Below are positions 24,470 through 32,939 of a DNA stretch of 64,000 bases, piece after piece. Within the stretch, counting starts at the first letter, position 1; each line of letters opens with the position of its first letter. The stretch is taken from assembly GCF_012524205.1 (NCBI RefSeq), contig NZ_JABACI010000002.1:682001-746000 (forward strand), written 5' to 3'. The translations under genes were made by a program, and so were the position numbers. The DNA is from Microbacterium salsuginis. Lineage in GTDB: Bacteria; Actinomycetota; Actinomycetes; Actinomycetales; Microbacteriaceae. The notes beneath the pieces are model-generated. The model had not been told where the DNA came from, did not search any database, and worked only from the letters and a program-made list of their open reading frames with translations.

Positions 24470-25063
24470 TCAGGCCACGCCGCGCTCCAGGACGTGGTCT
24501 GCGAGGCCGTAGGCCACCGCGTCGACGGCGGTGAAGACGCGGTCGCGGTCGGTATCGGCGCGCAGCTTCGCGGCATCCTGCCCCGTATGCCGGGAGAGGA
24601 TCGCCTCGACGTCGCCGCGCACGCGCACGAGCTCGTCGGCCTGAAGGATCAGGTCGGGGATCGTCCCGCGCCCCTGCCCGGCGGGCTGATGCAGCACGAC
24701 GCGCGCGTGCGGCAGCACCGAGCGCTTGCCGTGCGCGCCGGCGGCGAGCATCACCGCGCCGACGCCGATCGCCTGCCCCACGACGGTGGTCGCGACGTCG
24801 GGCCGCACGTGCTGCATCGTGTCGTATATCGCGAGCATCGCGGCCGGGTCGCCGCCCTCGCAGTTGATGTAGAGCTGGATGTCGCGCTCCGGGCTGTCAG
24901 CGTCGAGATGCAGCAGCTGCGCGATCAGCGCGTTTGCGACGCCTGCGTCGATCCCTGTGCCGAGATAGACCACGCGCTCGGCGAGCAGGTGCGAGTAGAC
25001 ATCCATGATGCGATCGCCGCGCGGATGCTGCGCCACGACGTTCGGGATCGTGTAGGAGCTCAT
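24470..25063 (-). CDS. ClpP-like subunit lacking the catalytic serine
   Basis: A 197-residue ClpP-fold protein. Where active ClpP has the nucleophile in GxAxSxGA, this one reads GQAIGVGA, so Gly100 (codon GGC at 24764-24766) replaces serine. The catalytic His125 (VLHQP) and Asp174 (DTDRDR) remain. The oxyanion-side text 'INCEGGDP' also departs from the usual SPGG. It should therefore be a structural or regulatory subunit, like plant ClpR. It overlaps the upstream ClpP gene by four bases, so the two are made together and probably form mixed rings. Confidence 0.88.
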   Translation of the reverse strand: MSSYTIPNVVAQHPRGDRIMDVYSHLLAERVVYLGTGIDAGVANALIAQLLHLDADSPERDIQLYINCEGGDPAAMLAIYDTMQHVRPDVATTVVGQAIGVGAVMLAAGAHGKRSVLPHARVVLHQPAGQGRGTIPDLILQADELVRVRGDVEAILSRHTGQDAAKLRADTDRDRVFTAVDAVAYGLADHVLERGVA

Positions 25064-25698
25064 GCCGCCACCTCATTCGTCCGCTCTGCCGGAACCCCCA
25101 GCCCGGCGGGCCGGCGCCGGCGCGGCACGACCTGTGAGAAATCGTCGACGATGCCGTCGATGAAGCCGTACTCGAGCGCCTGGGACGCCGTGTACCAGCG
25201 GTCGTGCAGCGAGTCCTCGAAGATGCGCTCGACCGGCTGACCGGTGTCCTCCGCGGTGAGGCCGAGCACGGTGTCGCGGACGTATCGCAGATCGTCGGCC
25301 TGCACCTCGACCTCGACGGCCGAGCCGCCGATGCCGGCCGATCCCTGGTGCATCAGGATCCGCGCGTGCGGCAGCGCCCGCCGCTTGCCCTTCGTGCCCG
25401 ATGACAGCAGGAACTGCCCGGCACTGCAGGCCAGGCCGAGCGCCAGCGTCGCGACGTCGTTGGGAATGAGCCGCATGACGTCGCGGATCGCGAGCATCGA
25501 CGGCACCGAACCACCCGGTGAGTGGATCCAGAGGGCGATGTCGGATGCCTCGTCCTCCGCCGCGAGCGCCAGCAGCTGAGTCGCGAGCAGGGTGCCGTTG
25601 TCATCGTCGAGCGGACCGTCGAGCACGAGCACGCGCTGGTGGTACAGCTCGCGCCGGGCCTCGGCTCCGAACTGCGGGATCTTGCCTTCTTCTGCCAT
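25060..25698 (-). CDS. clpP: ATP-dependent Clp protease proteolytic subunit (active type)
   Basis: A 212-residue ClpP with an intact triad: Ser92 in LACSAGQF, His117 in LMHQGS and Asp166 in SLHDRW. 'WIHSPGGSV' is the canonical loop. It forms the barrel protease with a Clp ATPase not encoded here. The 3' end overlaps the serine-less subunit (ATGA). A near-perfect palindrome sharing its core with that before the XRE gene lies 53 bases upstream. The pair looks like an accessory clpP set (as clpP3-clpP4 in Streptomyces) rather than the housekeeping one, which is inference. Confidence 0.92.
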   Translation of the reverse strand: MAEEGKIPQFGAEARRELYHQRVLVLDGPLDDDNGTLLATQLLALAAEDEASDIALWIHSPGGSVPSMLAIRDVMRLIPNDVATLALGLACSAGQFLLSSGTKGKRRALPHARILMHQGSAGIGGSAVEVEVQADDLRYVRDTVLGLTAEDTGQPVERIFEDSLHDRWYTASQALEYGFIDGIVDDFSQVVPRRRRPAGLGVPAERTNEVAA

Positions 25699-25750
25699 GC
25701 CTCCAGCCTGCGTCGCGGCGCAGGCCGTGGCATCCGGATCCGCTCCCGGC

Positions 25751-25771
25751 GGCTCCGCTGTGGGCGGAGCC
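25751..25771. promoter_or_regulatory. PopR/ClgR-like operator before the clpP pair
   Basis: A perfect palindrome of two 8-base arms around TGTGG, with core TCCGCTGTGGGCGGA. It is 53 bases before the clpP start and shares its core with the site upstream of the XRE gene (21157-21175). Confidence 0.65.
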
Positions 25772-25777
25772 CCGGGG

Positions 25778-27172
25778 TCAGGCGCGGCGGGAGGGCACCG
25801 CGAGCACGTCGCGCACGGCCTGCGCGAGGGCTTCGGTCACACGGTCGGGGTCGACGCGGCGGGCCATCTGCGCGGCCTCGCGGGCGAGGCGCGCGTGCTC
25901 CTCCGGGTCGTCGATCACGCGGACGATCGCCGCGGCCAGCGCGTCGATATCACCGTCGGGCACGAGCACGCCGCCGCCGTTGGCGAGGTGGTCACGCGGC
26001 CCGTAACGCACGTCGTACGCCACGACGGGGCATCCGTGCACCATCGCCTCGACGATCGCGAGCGCCTGGCCCTCGAACGCGGAAGTGGTGAGGAACGCGG
26101 ATGCCTGATCCAGCACGCGCCCCGGATCGTCGGTGATGCCGCGCATCACGACGTGCGCGCCCAGACCCAGCTCGTCGATCAGCTGCTGCAGACGGTCGTG
26201 CTCGACGCCTCCGCCGTAGATGTCGAGCGTCGCGTGCGGAACCACTGCCAGCACCGACCGGAAGGCACGGATCGCGTGGTCGACGCGCTTGCCGGGCGCG
26301 AGGCGGTTGAGCATGACGACGCGGCCACGGTCGCGCTCCGAGCCGGGCACGACCGAGGATGCCGCGGGCACGCCGGCCGGGATCACGAGGTGCACCCCCT
26401 CGTCGCCGAACCGCTCGACGACGTCGGTGCGCTGCGACTGGCTCAGCCACAGCACGGCGTCGAAGCGCTCGGCCATGCTGAACCAGCGGTCCCACAGGGC
26501 GTTGACCGGCGCATCAGGGGTGTAGGGCGGCTCGAGGTGAATCGTATGGATCGAGTGGATCAGCCGCACGCCCGGGTCGCTCCAACCGGCGATGAGCTCG
26601 CCGAGCTGCCGCGACTCGCAGATCACGACGACCGGCTTCTCGCCGCCGGTCGCGCGCAGCTGCGCGACGACGTGCTCGAGCCACGCGCGGTACAGCTCTC
26701 CGAACCCGGTCAGCACCCCGATCACGGTCCCGTCGGGTCCGTACACCGCGACCGGCGCGGTGGTGATGTGCCAGTCGGGATCGCCGTGGATCACCGGGAT
26801 GCCGACCACGGGACGGCCTTCGGCGTCGTCGACGCGTCGGTACTCCAGGGCGGGGTCGGGTTCGCCGGGCCGCGCTGCGACGCGCAGCCAGTCAGCGGCT
26901 CCGCCGCGGGGATCGGATGCCTCGTCGAACAGGTTGCGCATCCGCTCGGGGTCGACGATCAGGTCGCGCTCGTCGAAGGCCCGACGGTGCTGCGCGTGGG
27001 CGGCTGCGGTGCCGGGGTCGAACGTCAGGATGAGCGGGCCGCGGCCCTCGTGCACGCCGGCTGAGGCCATCTGCCGCGCCCTCGCGAGGACCGCGAGCCC
27101 GTACCCGCCGTCGTGATCGGGAATGAGCCTGCTCGAGAGGATCAGGTACTCGGCATCCGGAAACTGCGTCAC
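25778..27172 (-). CDS. Glycosyltransferase family 4, TagE-like
   Basis: A 464-residue retaining glycosyltransferase with two Rossmann domains. The N-terminus has the glycine-rich 'DHDGGYGLAVLARAR', resembling TagE/GtfA-type enzymes. The C-terminal domain has 'VVMLNRLAPGKRVDHAI' and 'TSAFEGQALAIVEAMVHGCPVVAYD', which holds the EX7E motif of GT4. TagE-like enzymes glucosylate teichoic acids or surface proteins. The GTG at 27172 gives 'TQFPDAEYLILSS' as N-terminus; an upstream ATG at 27247 falls inside the palindrome at 27225-27283 and is unlikely. No signal peptide. Confidence 0.87.
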   Translation of the reverse strand: MTQFPDAEYLILSSRLIPDHDGGYGLAVLARARQMASAGVHEGRGPLILTFDPGTAAAHAQHRRAFDERDLIVDPERMRNLFDEASDPRGGAADWLRVAARPGEPDPALEYRRVDDAEGRPVVGIPVIHGDPDWHITTAPVAVYGPDGTVIGVLTGFGELYRAWLEHVVAQLRATGGEKPVVVICESRQLGELIAGWSDPGVRLIHSIHTIHLEPPYTPDAPVNALWDRWFSMAERFDAVLWLSQSQRTDVVERFGDEGVHLVIPAGVPAASSVVPGSERDRGRVVMLNRLAPGKRVDHAIRAFRSVLAVVPHATLDIYGGGVEHDRLQQLIDELGLGAHVVMRGITDDPGRVLDQASAFLTTSAFEGQALAIVEAMVHGCPVVAYDVRYGPRDHLANGGGVLVPDGDIDALAAAIVRVIDDPEEHARLAREAAQMARRVDPDRVTEALAQAVRDVLAVPSRRA

Positions 27173-27224
27173 GGTCCTATCCTCCCCCACCCGCCCACGT
27201 CGCCCCACCCACCCCTCCCGGCAT

Positions 27225-27283
27225 TCGAATCGCGCACTTTGCGGCAAACCCCGGCCTCGAACTGCAAAGTGCGCGATTCGAAA
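27225..27283. repeat. Long perfect inverted repeat upstream of the glycosyltransferase gene
   Basis: Two 19-base arms (27225-27243 and 27265-27283; TTCGAATCGCGCACTTTGC and its complement) around a 21-base loop containing AAACCCCG. The gap is between guaA and the glycosyltransferase gene, both on the minus strand. Sequence-unrelated to the palindrome at 24354 but similar in plan. Confidence 0.85.
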
Positions 27284-27348
27284 CCCCGGGGAGCCCCGAG
27301 GACCCGCGGCGGAGAGCGAGACCGGGAAGGGGGCGAGAATGACGGATG

Positions 27349-27368
27349 CCGCGGACCTGGGTCCGCGG
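27349..27368 (-). terminator. Stem-loop after guaA (candidate terminator)
   Basis: CCGCGGACC and its complement with a 2-base centre, 72 bases downstream of the guaA stop. No T-tract. Confidence 0.45.
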
Positions 27369-27439
27369 CTGGGCCCACGCGGCCGGAGGCTCCACCCGAC
27401 GCGTCAGCGGCGAGTGGAGGGGCCGTGGGGACCGCTACA

Positions 27440-29023
27440 TCATTCCCACTCGATGGTGCCCGGGGGCTTCGAGGTCACGTCGAGCACGACACGGTTGACC
27501 TCGCGCACCTCGTTGGTGATGCGGTTCGAGATCCTCGACAGCACGTCGTACGGCAGGCGGGTCCAGTCGGCGGTCATGGCGTCTTCGGACGAGACCGGGC
27601 GCAGCACGATGGGGTGCCCGTAGGTGCGGCCGTCGCCCTGCACGCCCACCGAACGGACATCGGCGAGCAGCACGACCGGGCACTGCCAGATCTCGTTGTC
27701 GAGTCCCGCTCGGGTCAGCTCTTCGCGCGCGATGGCGTCGGCGTCACGCAGAATCTCGAGGCGGTCAGCGGTGACCTCACCGACGATCCGGATGCCGAGG
27801 CCGGGGCCCGGAAAGGGCTGGCGGCCCACGATCGCCTCGGGCAGGCCGAGCTCGCGGCCGATCGCGCGCACTTCGTCCTTGAACAGCGTGCGCAGCGGCT
27901 CGACGAGCTCGAACTGCAGGTCTTCGGGCAGGCCGCCGACGTTGTGGTGCGACTTGATGTTCGCGGTGCCTGCACCGCCGCCGGACTCGACGACGTCGGG
28001 GTACAGCGTGCCTTGCACGAGGAACCGGATCGGCTCGCCGTCGGCTTCGGCCTCGGCGATCAGCGCCTTCTCGGCCTCTTCGAACGTGCGGATGAACTCG
28101 CGCCCGATGATCTTGCGCTTCTGCTCGGGGTCGCTGACGCCCGCGAGCGCCGTGAGGAACCGCTCGCGCGCGTCGATCGTGATGAGCCGCACGCCGGTCG
28201 AGGCGACGTAGTCCTGCTCGACCTGCTCGCGCTCGCCCTTTCGCAGCAGTCCGTGGTCGACGAAGATCGCGGTCAGCTGGTCGCCGACGGCCTTGTGCAC
28301 GAGCGCCGTCGAGACGGCCGAGTCCACGCCGCCCGAGAGCGCCGAGATCACTCGGCCCGACCCGATCTGCGCCCGGATGCGCTCGACCTGCTCGGCGATG
28401 ACGTTGCCGCTGTTCCAGTCCGCGGGGAGCCCGGCGGCCTTGTGCAGGAAGTTCTCGAGCACGTTCTGGCCGTAGTCGGTGTGCTTGACCTCGGGATGCC
28501 ACTGCACGCCGTAGAGGCGACGCTCATCGCTCGCGAAGGCGGCGACCCGCGTCGCGGACGTCGAAGCGAGCACCTCGAAGCCCTCGGGCGCACGCGAGAC
28601 CTGGTCGCCGTGGCTCATCCAGACGTTCTGCTCGGCGGGCTGGCCGCCCAGCAGCACGCCGCCGTCACCCGTGACCGCGGCATCCGTCGCTCCGTACTCC
28701 CGGAGTCCGGTGTGCGCGACCTCGCCGCCCAGCTGCTGCGCCATCACCTGGAAGCCGTAGCAGATGCCCAGCGTCGGGACGCCGAGCTCGAGCACGCCGG
28801 TGTCGAGCTGCGGAGCGCCCTCCTCGTAGACCGAGGAAGGCCCGCCCGACAGGATGATGCCGACGGGGCTCTTGGCCGCGATCTCGGCCGCCGTCGCGGT
28901 GTGCGGCACGATCTCGCTGTACACACCCGCCTCGCGGACGCGCCGCGCGATCAGCTGCGCGTACTGCGCACCGAAGTCGACGACGAGGACGGGGCGCTGG
29001 GATGTCTCGGTCTGCTGTGTCAA
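27440..29023 (-). CDS. guaA: GMP synthase (glutamine-hydrolysing)
   Basis: A 527-residue GMP synthase converting XMP, ATP and glutamine to GMP. The N-terminal class I amidotransferase has '[18 protein letters not shown]' and the nucleophile Cys in GICYGFQ. The ATP-pyrophosphatase loop is SGGVDSAV, and the dimerisation domain ends with 'PPGTIEWE', the usual C-terminus. The start is a TTG at 29023 overlapping the stop of the DUF3817 gene (TTGA); the length is then normal. With guaB and guaB3 elsewhere in the window it completes the guanine branch. Confidence 0.96.
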   Translation of the reverse strand: MTQQTETSQRPVLVVDFGAQYAQLIARRVREAGVYSEIVPHTATAAEIAAKSPVGIILSGGPSSVYEEGAPQLDTGVLELGVPTLGICYGFQVMAQQLGGEVAHTGLREYGATDAAVTGDGGVLLGGQPAEQNVWMSHGDQVSRAPEGFEVLASTSATRVAAFASDERRLYGVQWHPEVKHTDYGQNVLENFLHKAAGLPADWNSGNVIAEQVERIRAQIGSGRVISALSGGVDSAVSTALVHKAVGDQLTAIFVDHGLLRKGEREQVEQDYVASTGVRLITIDARERFLTALAGVSDPEQKRKIIGREFIRTFEEAEKALIAEAEADGEPIRFLVQGTLYPDVVESGGGAGTANIKSHHNVGGLPEDLQFELVEPLRTLFKDEVRAIGRELGLPEAIVGRQPFPGPGLGIRIVGEVTADRLEILRDADAIAREELTRAGLDNEIWQCPVVLLADVRSVGVQGDGRTYGHPIVLRPVSSEDAMTADWTRLPYDVLSRISNRITNEVREVNRVVLDVTSKPPGTIEWE

Positions 29024-29565
29024 CGCAGGTTCTCCGTCGCGATCGTTTGGGTCAGGGAAGAGTGCTCGGCGCGCGAATGCAGTTCCTCGTCTTCGCGGCG
29101 TTGGAGGTACGACTTCACTTCGCGCGCAACGCGTGCCTCCATGAAGAACGAGAGGAACGGCACGATACCGCCGAGCGCGAGCATGATGAAGCGACCGAAC
29201 GGCCACCGCATGAGACTCCACACGCGGAAGCACGAGAAGAGGTACACCACGTAGAACCAGCCGTGGGCCACCAGGATGAACAGCGAGATGTTGAAGCCGT
29301 CGCCGACGGACGTCATCTCGCACGCGTTCGTCATGGGGGCGAACAGCGACCACCACTGGCAGTCCGGGCCCGCGATGACGGGTGCGAACCAGAGCAGACC
29401 GCCCGATCCCCCGGCGAAGAGCTCGACGTGGATGGGCGTGTACTTGAGGATCATCTCGGCGAGCAGCAGAAGCAGCATCGTTCCGGTGATGATCGAGCAG
29501 ATCTGGTAGAACTTCAGGGCTCCGCGGATCGCCGGAAAAGAAGCGAGCTTGGGGGCGCGGGGCAT
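29020..29565 (-). CDS. DUF3817 membrane protein
   Basis: A 181-residue membrane protein with about four helices (near residues 18-40, 55-70, 92-115, 120-142), a cysteine pair on the external side ('GPDCQWW' and 'NACEM') and a charged cytoplasmic tail. It matches the DUF3817 proteins commonly found just before guaA in Micrococcales. The stop overlaps the TTG start of guaA. No function is established for the family. Confidence 0.85.
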   Translation of the reverse strand: MPRAPKLASFPAIRGALKFYQICSIITGTMLLLLLAEMILKYTPIHVELFAGGSGGLLWFAPVIAGPDCQWWSLFAPMTNACEMTSVGDGFNISLFILVAHGWFYVVYLFSCFRVWSLMRWPFGRFIMLALGGIVPFLSFFMEARVAREVKSYLQRREDEELHSRAEHSSLTQTIATENLR

Positions 29566-29624
29566 GCAGCCAGTCTACCCGCGGGATTCCGCGGCGCCGT
29601 TCGACGACGGTTGCCACGACGACG

Positions 29625-29660
29625 CACGTCGCCCCGTCCCTGGCGGGACGGGGCGACGTG
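29625..29660 (-). terminator. Strong intrinsic stem-loop terminator
   Basis: A 16-base perfect stem (CACGTCGCCCCGTCCC and its complement) with a TGGC tetraloop, just past the stop of the phosphatase/propeller gene. It insulates the DUF3817-guaA transcript. Confidence 0.85.
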
Positions 29661-29670
29661 TGAAGGGCGG

Positions 29671-32600
29671 TCAGCCCGCAGCGGGCAGCGTCACCTCAAT
29701 GAGCCCGGCGGGGTACCGATCGCGCGCCGAGACGAACAGCAGGTCTCGCTCGGGGTCGATCGACACCCCGTAGACCTTGTCGCCGTACGCATAGGCACTC
29801 AGTCGCTTCACGAGCGACAGGTCGTCCGCCTTCAGCACCGTCGCACCGGATGCGTCGAAAGCCGAGGTCTGATGACCGACCACGACGATCCCCGCCGCAG
29901 CGTCGACCGCGATCGAGCGGTAGTCCGCTGCAGCCGCCGGCAGCCGCCGCACGAGGGTGTCATCCGCGGTGTTGTACACGTGGATGCCCTCCGTGGAGCC
30001 GTCGGCATCGCTGTTGCTGATGTACAGCAGCCCGTGCGCCGCATCGACGGCGACACCGTGAGTGCGCCAGGCTCCGGCATCGGCTGGACCCGCCACGGTA
30101 CGCAGCAGCTCACCGGTCTCGGCATCCGCCACGTCGTACCCGGTTCCGCGCACGCCGCCGTAGACAAGCCCGCCGGCGAAGTCCACGTCGATGCCGCGCA
30201 CGCCGCCGCTGAACGCGAACGGACCGCGCACTCGCGCACCGGTCGCCGCATCCATCACGACCCAGTTGCTGCCGTACGCGACGTACAGCAGTCCCTTCTC
30301 GACGTCGTACGCCAGGTCGCGCAGTCCGTCCTCGACCGGATCCGTCGTCGGCGCGGGCATCGTACGGACGACCGCGTCGGTCTCGGGGTCGATGACGTGA
30401 ACTCGCGCCGGACGCATCTCGTCCGCCAGGAAGATCAGACCGGTCTCGGGATCGACCGCCGAGCCGACCGGACGAATCTCCGGGTCGGTGGGCTCCGAGG
30501 GGATCACGCCGAGCGCACGCGGCACCCACGACTCCTCCGGATCCGTCGGGTCCGTCGGGTCCGTCGGGTCGGTGGGGTCGGTCGGATCCGTGGGTCCACC
30601 CGGCTCCTCTCCGTCGGCGACACGGATGCTGACGGTCACCGCGAACGGAACGAGCTCCTCGCCGGGCGGGTTGAGCCGGAAGTCGCGATTGGACACGAAC
30701 ACCCGCTGCTTCTCCTCGTCGACGGCGATGCCGTATCCGTCCTTGCCGTAGTCGGGGCCGACCATGTCCACCATCAGCGTTCCGCTGGCCAGCGAAAGAA
30801 CTGAGAAGCCGCCGGCGTCAGCCTTGGTTCCGGTGTAGCCGACGTAGAGCAGGCCGTTCGCGCTGTCGATGTCGACCTGGCGAGCGCCGGGGCGCACCGC
30901 CTTCTCCCACGACATCGAGAAGTCGTCCTTGGAGTCGAAGGCCTGGATGCCGATCTCACCCTCCACGGAGAGGAACTTGGTGGTCACAACGGTTCCGGTG
31001 GCGGGGTCGGCGGCCACGTAGTACGCATCCGCTGTTCCGTTGATCACGCCGAGCGACTGACCCGTCGACGCACGGAACACCTCCACACCGCGAGCCGGCA
31101 CCGCCACGTACACGTAGTCGTTCACCGGGTCGACGTCGATGGAGCGATTCGACTCGATGATCGGGTACGGCCCGCGCACCACCTGACCGAACGTGTCGTC
31201 GGCGATCGACACCACGACCCAGTTCCGGTTCTGCTGACCGACGTAAAGCAGCTCTCGCTCCTCGTCGACACCGAGATCGCGGATGTTCTCGGGCAGCGTC
31301 ATCTCACGCAGCACCGTGTCGGTCTCGGGGTCGATCTCGAAGATCTTCTGTCCGTTCTGGTCCCCCAGATAGAGCACGTCGCGCTCCTGGTGGTAGGCCG
31401 CACCGGCCGGGATCGCGGCGCGGTGGGGAGCGTCAGCCACATTGTTGGGCATCACGGCGTCGAGAAGCGCCGTCTGCTCGTAGTCGAACTCGCCCGTCGG
31501 CTCCTCGGGATCCGTCGGGTCGGTGGGGTCGGGTCCACCGGGCTCGCAGCCGAGGCACGGCGCGGGCGTGCCCGGGTCGATCTCCTGCGGCTCGACGCCG
31601 TCGACCACGAGCTTGGTGTCGCCGGTCTTCGTGATCGTGAAGCCGTCGAAGAACTTTCCGTCGGCCGTCCGCGACTCGAAGCGCAGGGTGCCCTCGTTGA
31701 TGTCGACCACCTGGTACGTCTGCAGGCCCGTGGCGAGCCGGCGCAGGTGCCCGTCGTTCTCGTTCCAGTGACGCGGGCCGGCGTCGTAGAACTTCGAGCC
31801 GACGCTGGAAGAGACGTAGACGGGACCGGTCGAGCTGAGTTCCGGATCGGCGCCGGCGGGCAGGTTCTGCTCGTTGGCGAGCAGGTTGCCCCGGCCGTAG
31901 GCGTGGTCGTGGCCGGTCAGCACCAGGTCGACGTTGTGTTCCTCGAGGATCGGACCCCACTGCTGACGGATGCCCAGGTTGTTACGGCCCTCGTCGAGCG
32001 AGTACACCGGGTGGTGGAAATACACCACCGTCCATGCCTGGTCGTTGTCGGTCAGCACCTGATCGAGCCACTCCGCCTGCACACGCAGACCCTCGGTGTC
32101 GACGATGTTGCTGTTGAGCGAGACGAAGCGCACGCCCTGGTGGTCGGTGTAGTAGACGCTCCCCTCGAGGGCGTCATAGACCTCACCCTCACCCTGGGGC
32201 CCGTTGTCGGGGAATGCGTACATGTCCTGCCACTGCTGCGACAGCCCGCCCTCGTACTCGTGGTTGCCGGGGGTGGTCAGCAGATTCTGCGTGCCGAGCG
32301 TGTACGAGAACGCCTCGTACAGCTCACCCCACTGCTCGTCCGACTCAGCGTCGTTGACGAGGTCGCCGATCTGCAGCACGAGGTCGGCGTTCGGACGGTC
32401 TCGGAATGCGTTGCGCACGACGCGAGATGCATCGCTCAGGATGCCGTTCTGCACGTCGCCGAGGTACACGAACGAGAACCTCTCGGCCTCGGCCGAGGCC
32501 GTCTCGAAATCCTGCCACTCGCTGAAGTTCGTGCCGTCTCCGACGCGGTACATATACGAGACGCCGGGCTGGAGCGCGGAGAGTGTGGCGGTGTGCACCA

Positions 32601-32937
32601 CGTTGGTGTAGCCGAGATCGGTCACCTGTTCGGTGCGCTGCTGCGCCACCAGGCGCTCGACGCCCGTCGGGTAGCCCGACGAGATCATCGGGCGGTACTC
32701 GACGATGCCGTCCGAGACAGTTGTGGACGACCGCCACGAAACGACCTGCTGGGTCTTGGCGTCGGCGCCGGGCATGAGCGTGATCCGGTCGGGCACCTGG
32801 GAGGGCGCGTACCGCTCAGCGGCGGGAACGGTTGCCGCGGTCGCAGGCGATGCTGTCGCGAGCATGCCGCTCGTGAGCGCGACGCCGCACACGAGCCCGG
32901 CGGCCAGGACGCGGCCGGCTGGACGAAGTCGAGCCAT
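29671..32937 (-). CDS. Secreted purple-acid-phosphatase-like protein fused to two beta-propellers
   Basis: A 1088-residue exported protein. Signal peptide at about 1-36 ('[10 protein letters not shown]'), then an N-terminal fibronectin-like domain and a calcineurin-type phosphoesterase domain: 'YLGDVQNG', 'QIGDLVND', 'TPGNHEYE', 'YFHHPVYS' and '[11 protein letters not shown]' are the five metal-binding blocks in order. A TDPTDP linker leads to a YVTN/NHL-like beta-propeller (about residues 490-800), then a second (TDP)n linker and a second propeller to the C-terminus. No sortase motif or membrane helix closes it, so it should be released or held through a partner. It follows the LPATG paralogue by 2 bases. 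Confidence 0.88.
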   Translation of the reverse strand: MARLRPAGRVLAAGLVCGVALTSGMLATASPATAATVPAAERYAPSQVPDRITLMPGADAKTQQVVSWRSSTTVSDGIVEYRPMISSGYPTGVERLVAQQRTEQVTDLGYTNVVHTATLSALQPGVSYMYRVGDGTNFSEWQDFETASAEAERFSFVYLGDVQNGILSDASRVVRNAFRDRPNADLVLQIGDLVNDAESDEQWGELYEAFSYTLGTQNLLTTPGNHEYEGGLSQQWQDMYAFPDNGPQGEGEVYDALEGSVYYTDHQGVRFVSLNSNIVDTEGLRVQAEWLDQVLTDNDQAWTVVYFHHPVYSLDEGRNNLGIRQQWGPILEEHNVDLVLTGHDHAYGRGNLLANEQNLPAGADPELSSTGPVYVSSSVGSKFYDAGPRHWNENDGHLRRLATGLQTYQVVDINEGTLRFESRTADGKFFDGFTITKTGDTKLVVDGVEPQEIDPGTPAPCLGCEPGGPDPTDPTDPEEPTGEFDYEQTALLDAVMPNNVADAPHRAAIPAGAAYHQERDVLYLGDQNGQKIFEIDPETDTVLREMTLPENIRDLGVDEERELLYVGQQNRNWVVVSIADDTFGQVVRGPYPIIESNRSIDVDPVNDYVYVAVPARGVEVFRASTGQSLGVINGTADAYYVAADPATGTVVTTKFLSVEGEIGIQAFDSKDDFSMSWEKAVRPGARQVDIDSANGLLYVGYTGTKADAGGFSVLSLASGTLMVDMVGPDYGKDGYGIAVDEEKQRVFVSNRDFRLNPPGEELVPFAVTVSIRVADGEEPGGPTDPTDPTDPTDPTDPTDPEESWVPRALGVIPSEPTDPEIRPVGSAVDPETGLIFLADEMRPARVHVIDPETDAVVRTMPAPTTDPVEDGLRDLAYDVEKGLLYVAYGSNWVVMDAATGARVRGPFAFSGGVRGIDVDFAGGLVYGGVRGTGYDVADAETGELLRTVAGPADAGAWRTHGVAVDAAHGLLYISNSDADGSTEGIHVYNTADDTLVRRLPAAAADYRSIAVDAAAGIVVVGHQTSAFDASGATVLKADDLSLVKRLSAYAYGDKVYGVSIDPERDLLFVSARDRYPAGLIEVTLPAAG

Positions 32938-32939
32938 GA

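Noticed and set aside
27113..29254. A 713-codon open frame on the plus strand
   Set aside because: It is antisense to guaA and DUF3817, has shadow-type composition rich in Arg/Asp/His and no family-like text.
29020..29617. A longer N-terminus for GMP synthase reaching 29617
   Set aside because: The extra text is antisense-like, covers the DUF3817 gene, and the protein has normal length from the TTG at 29023.
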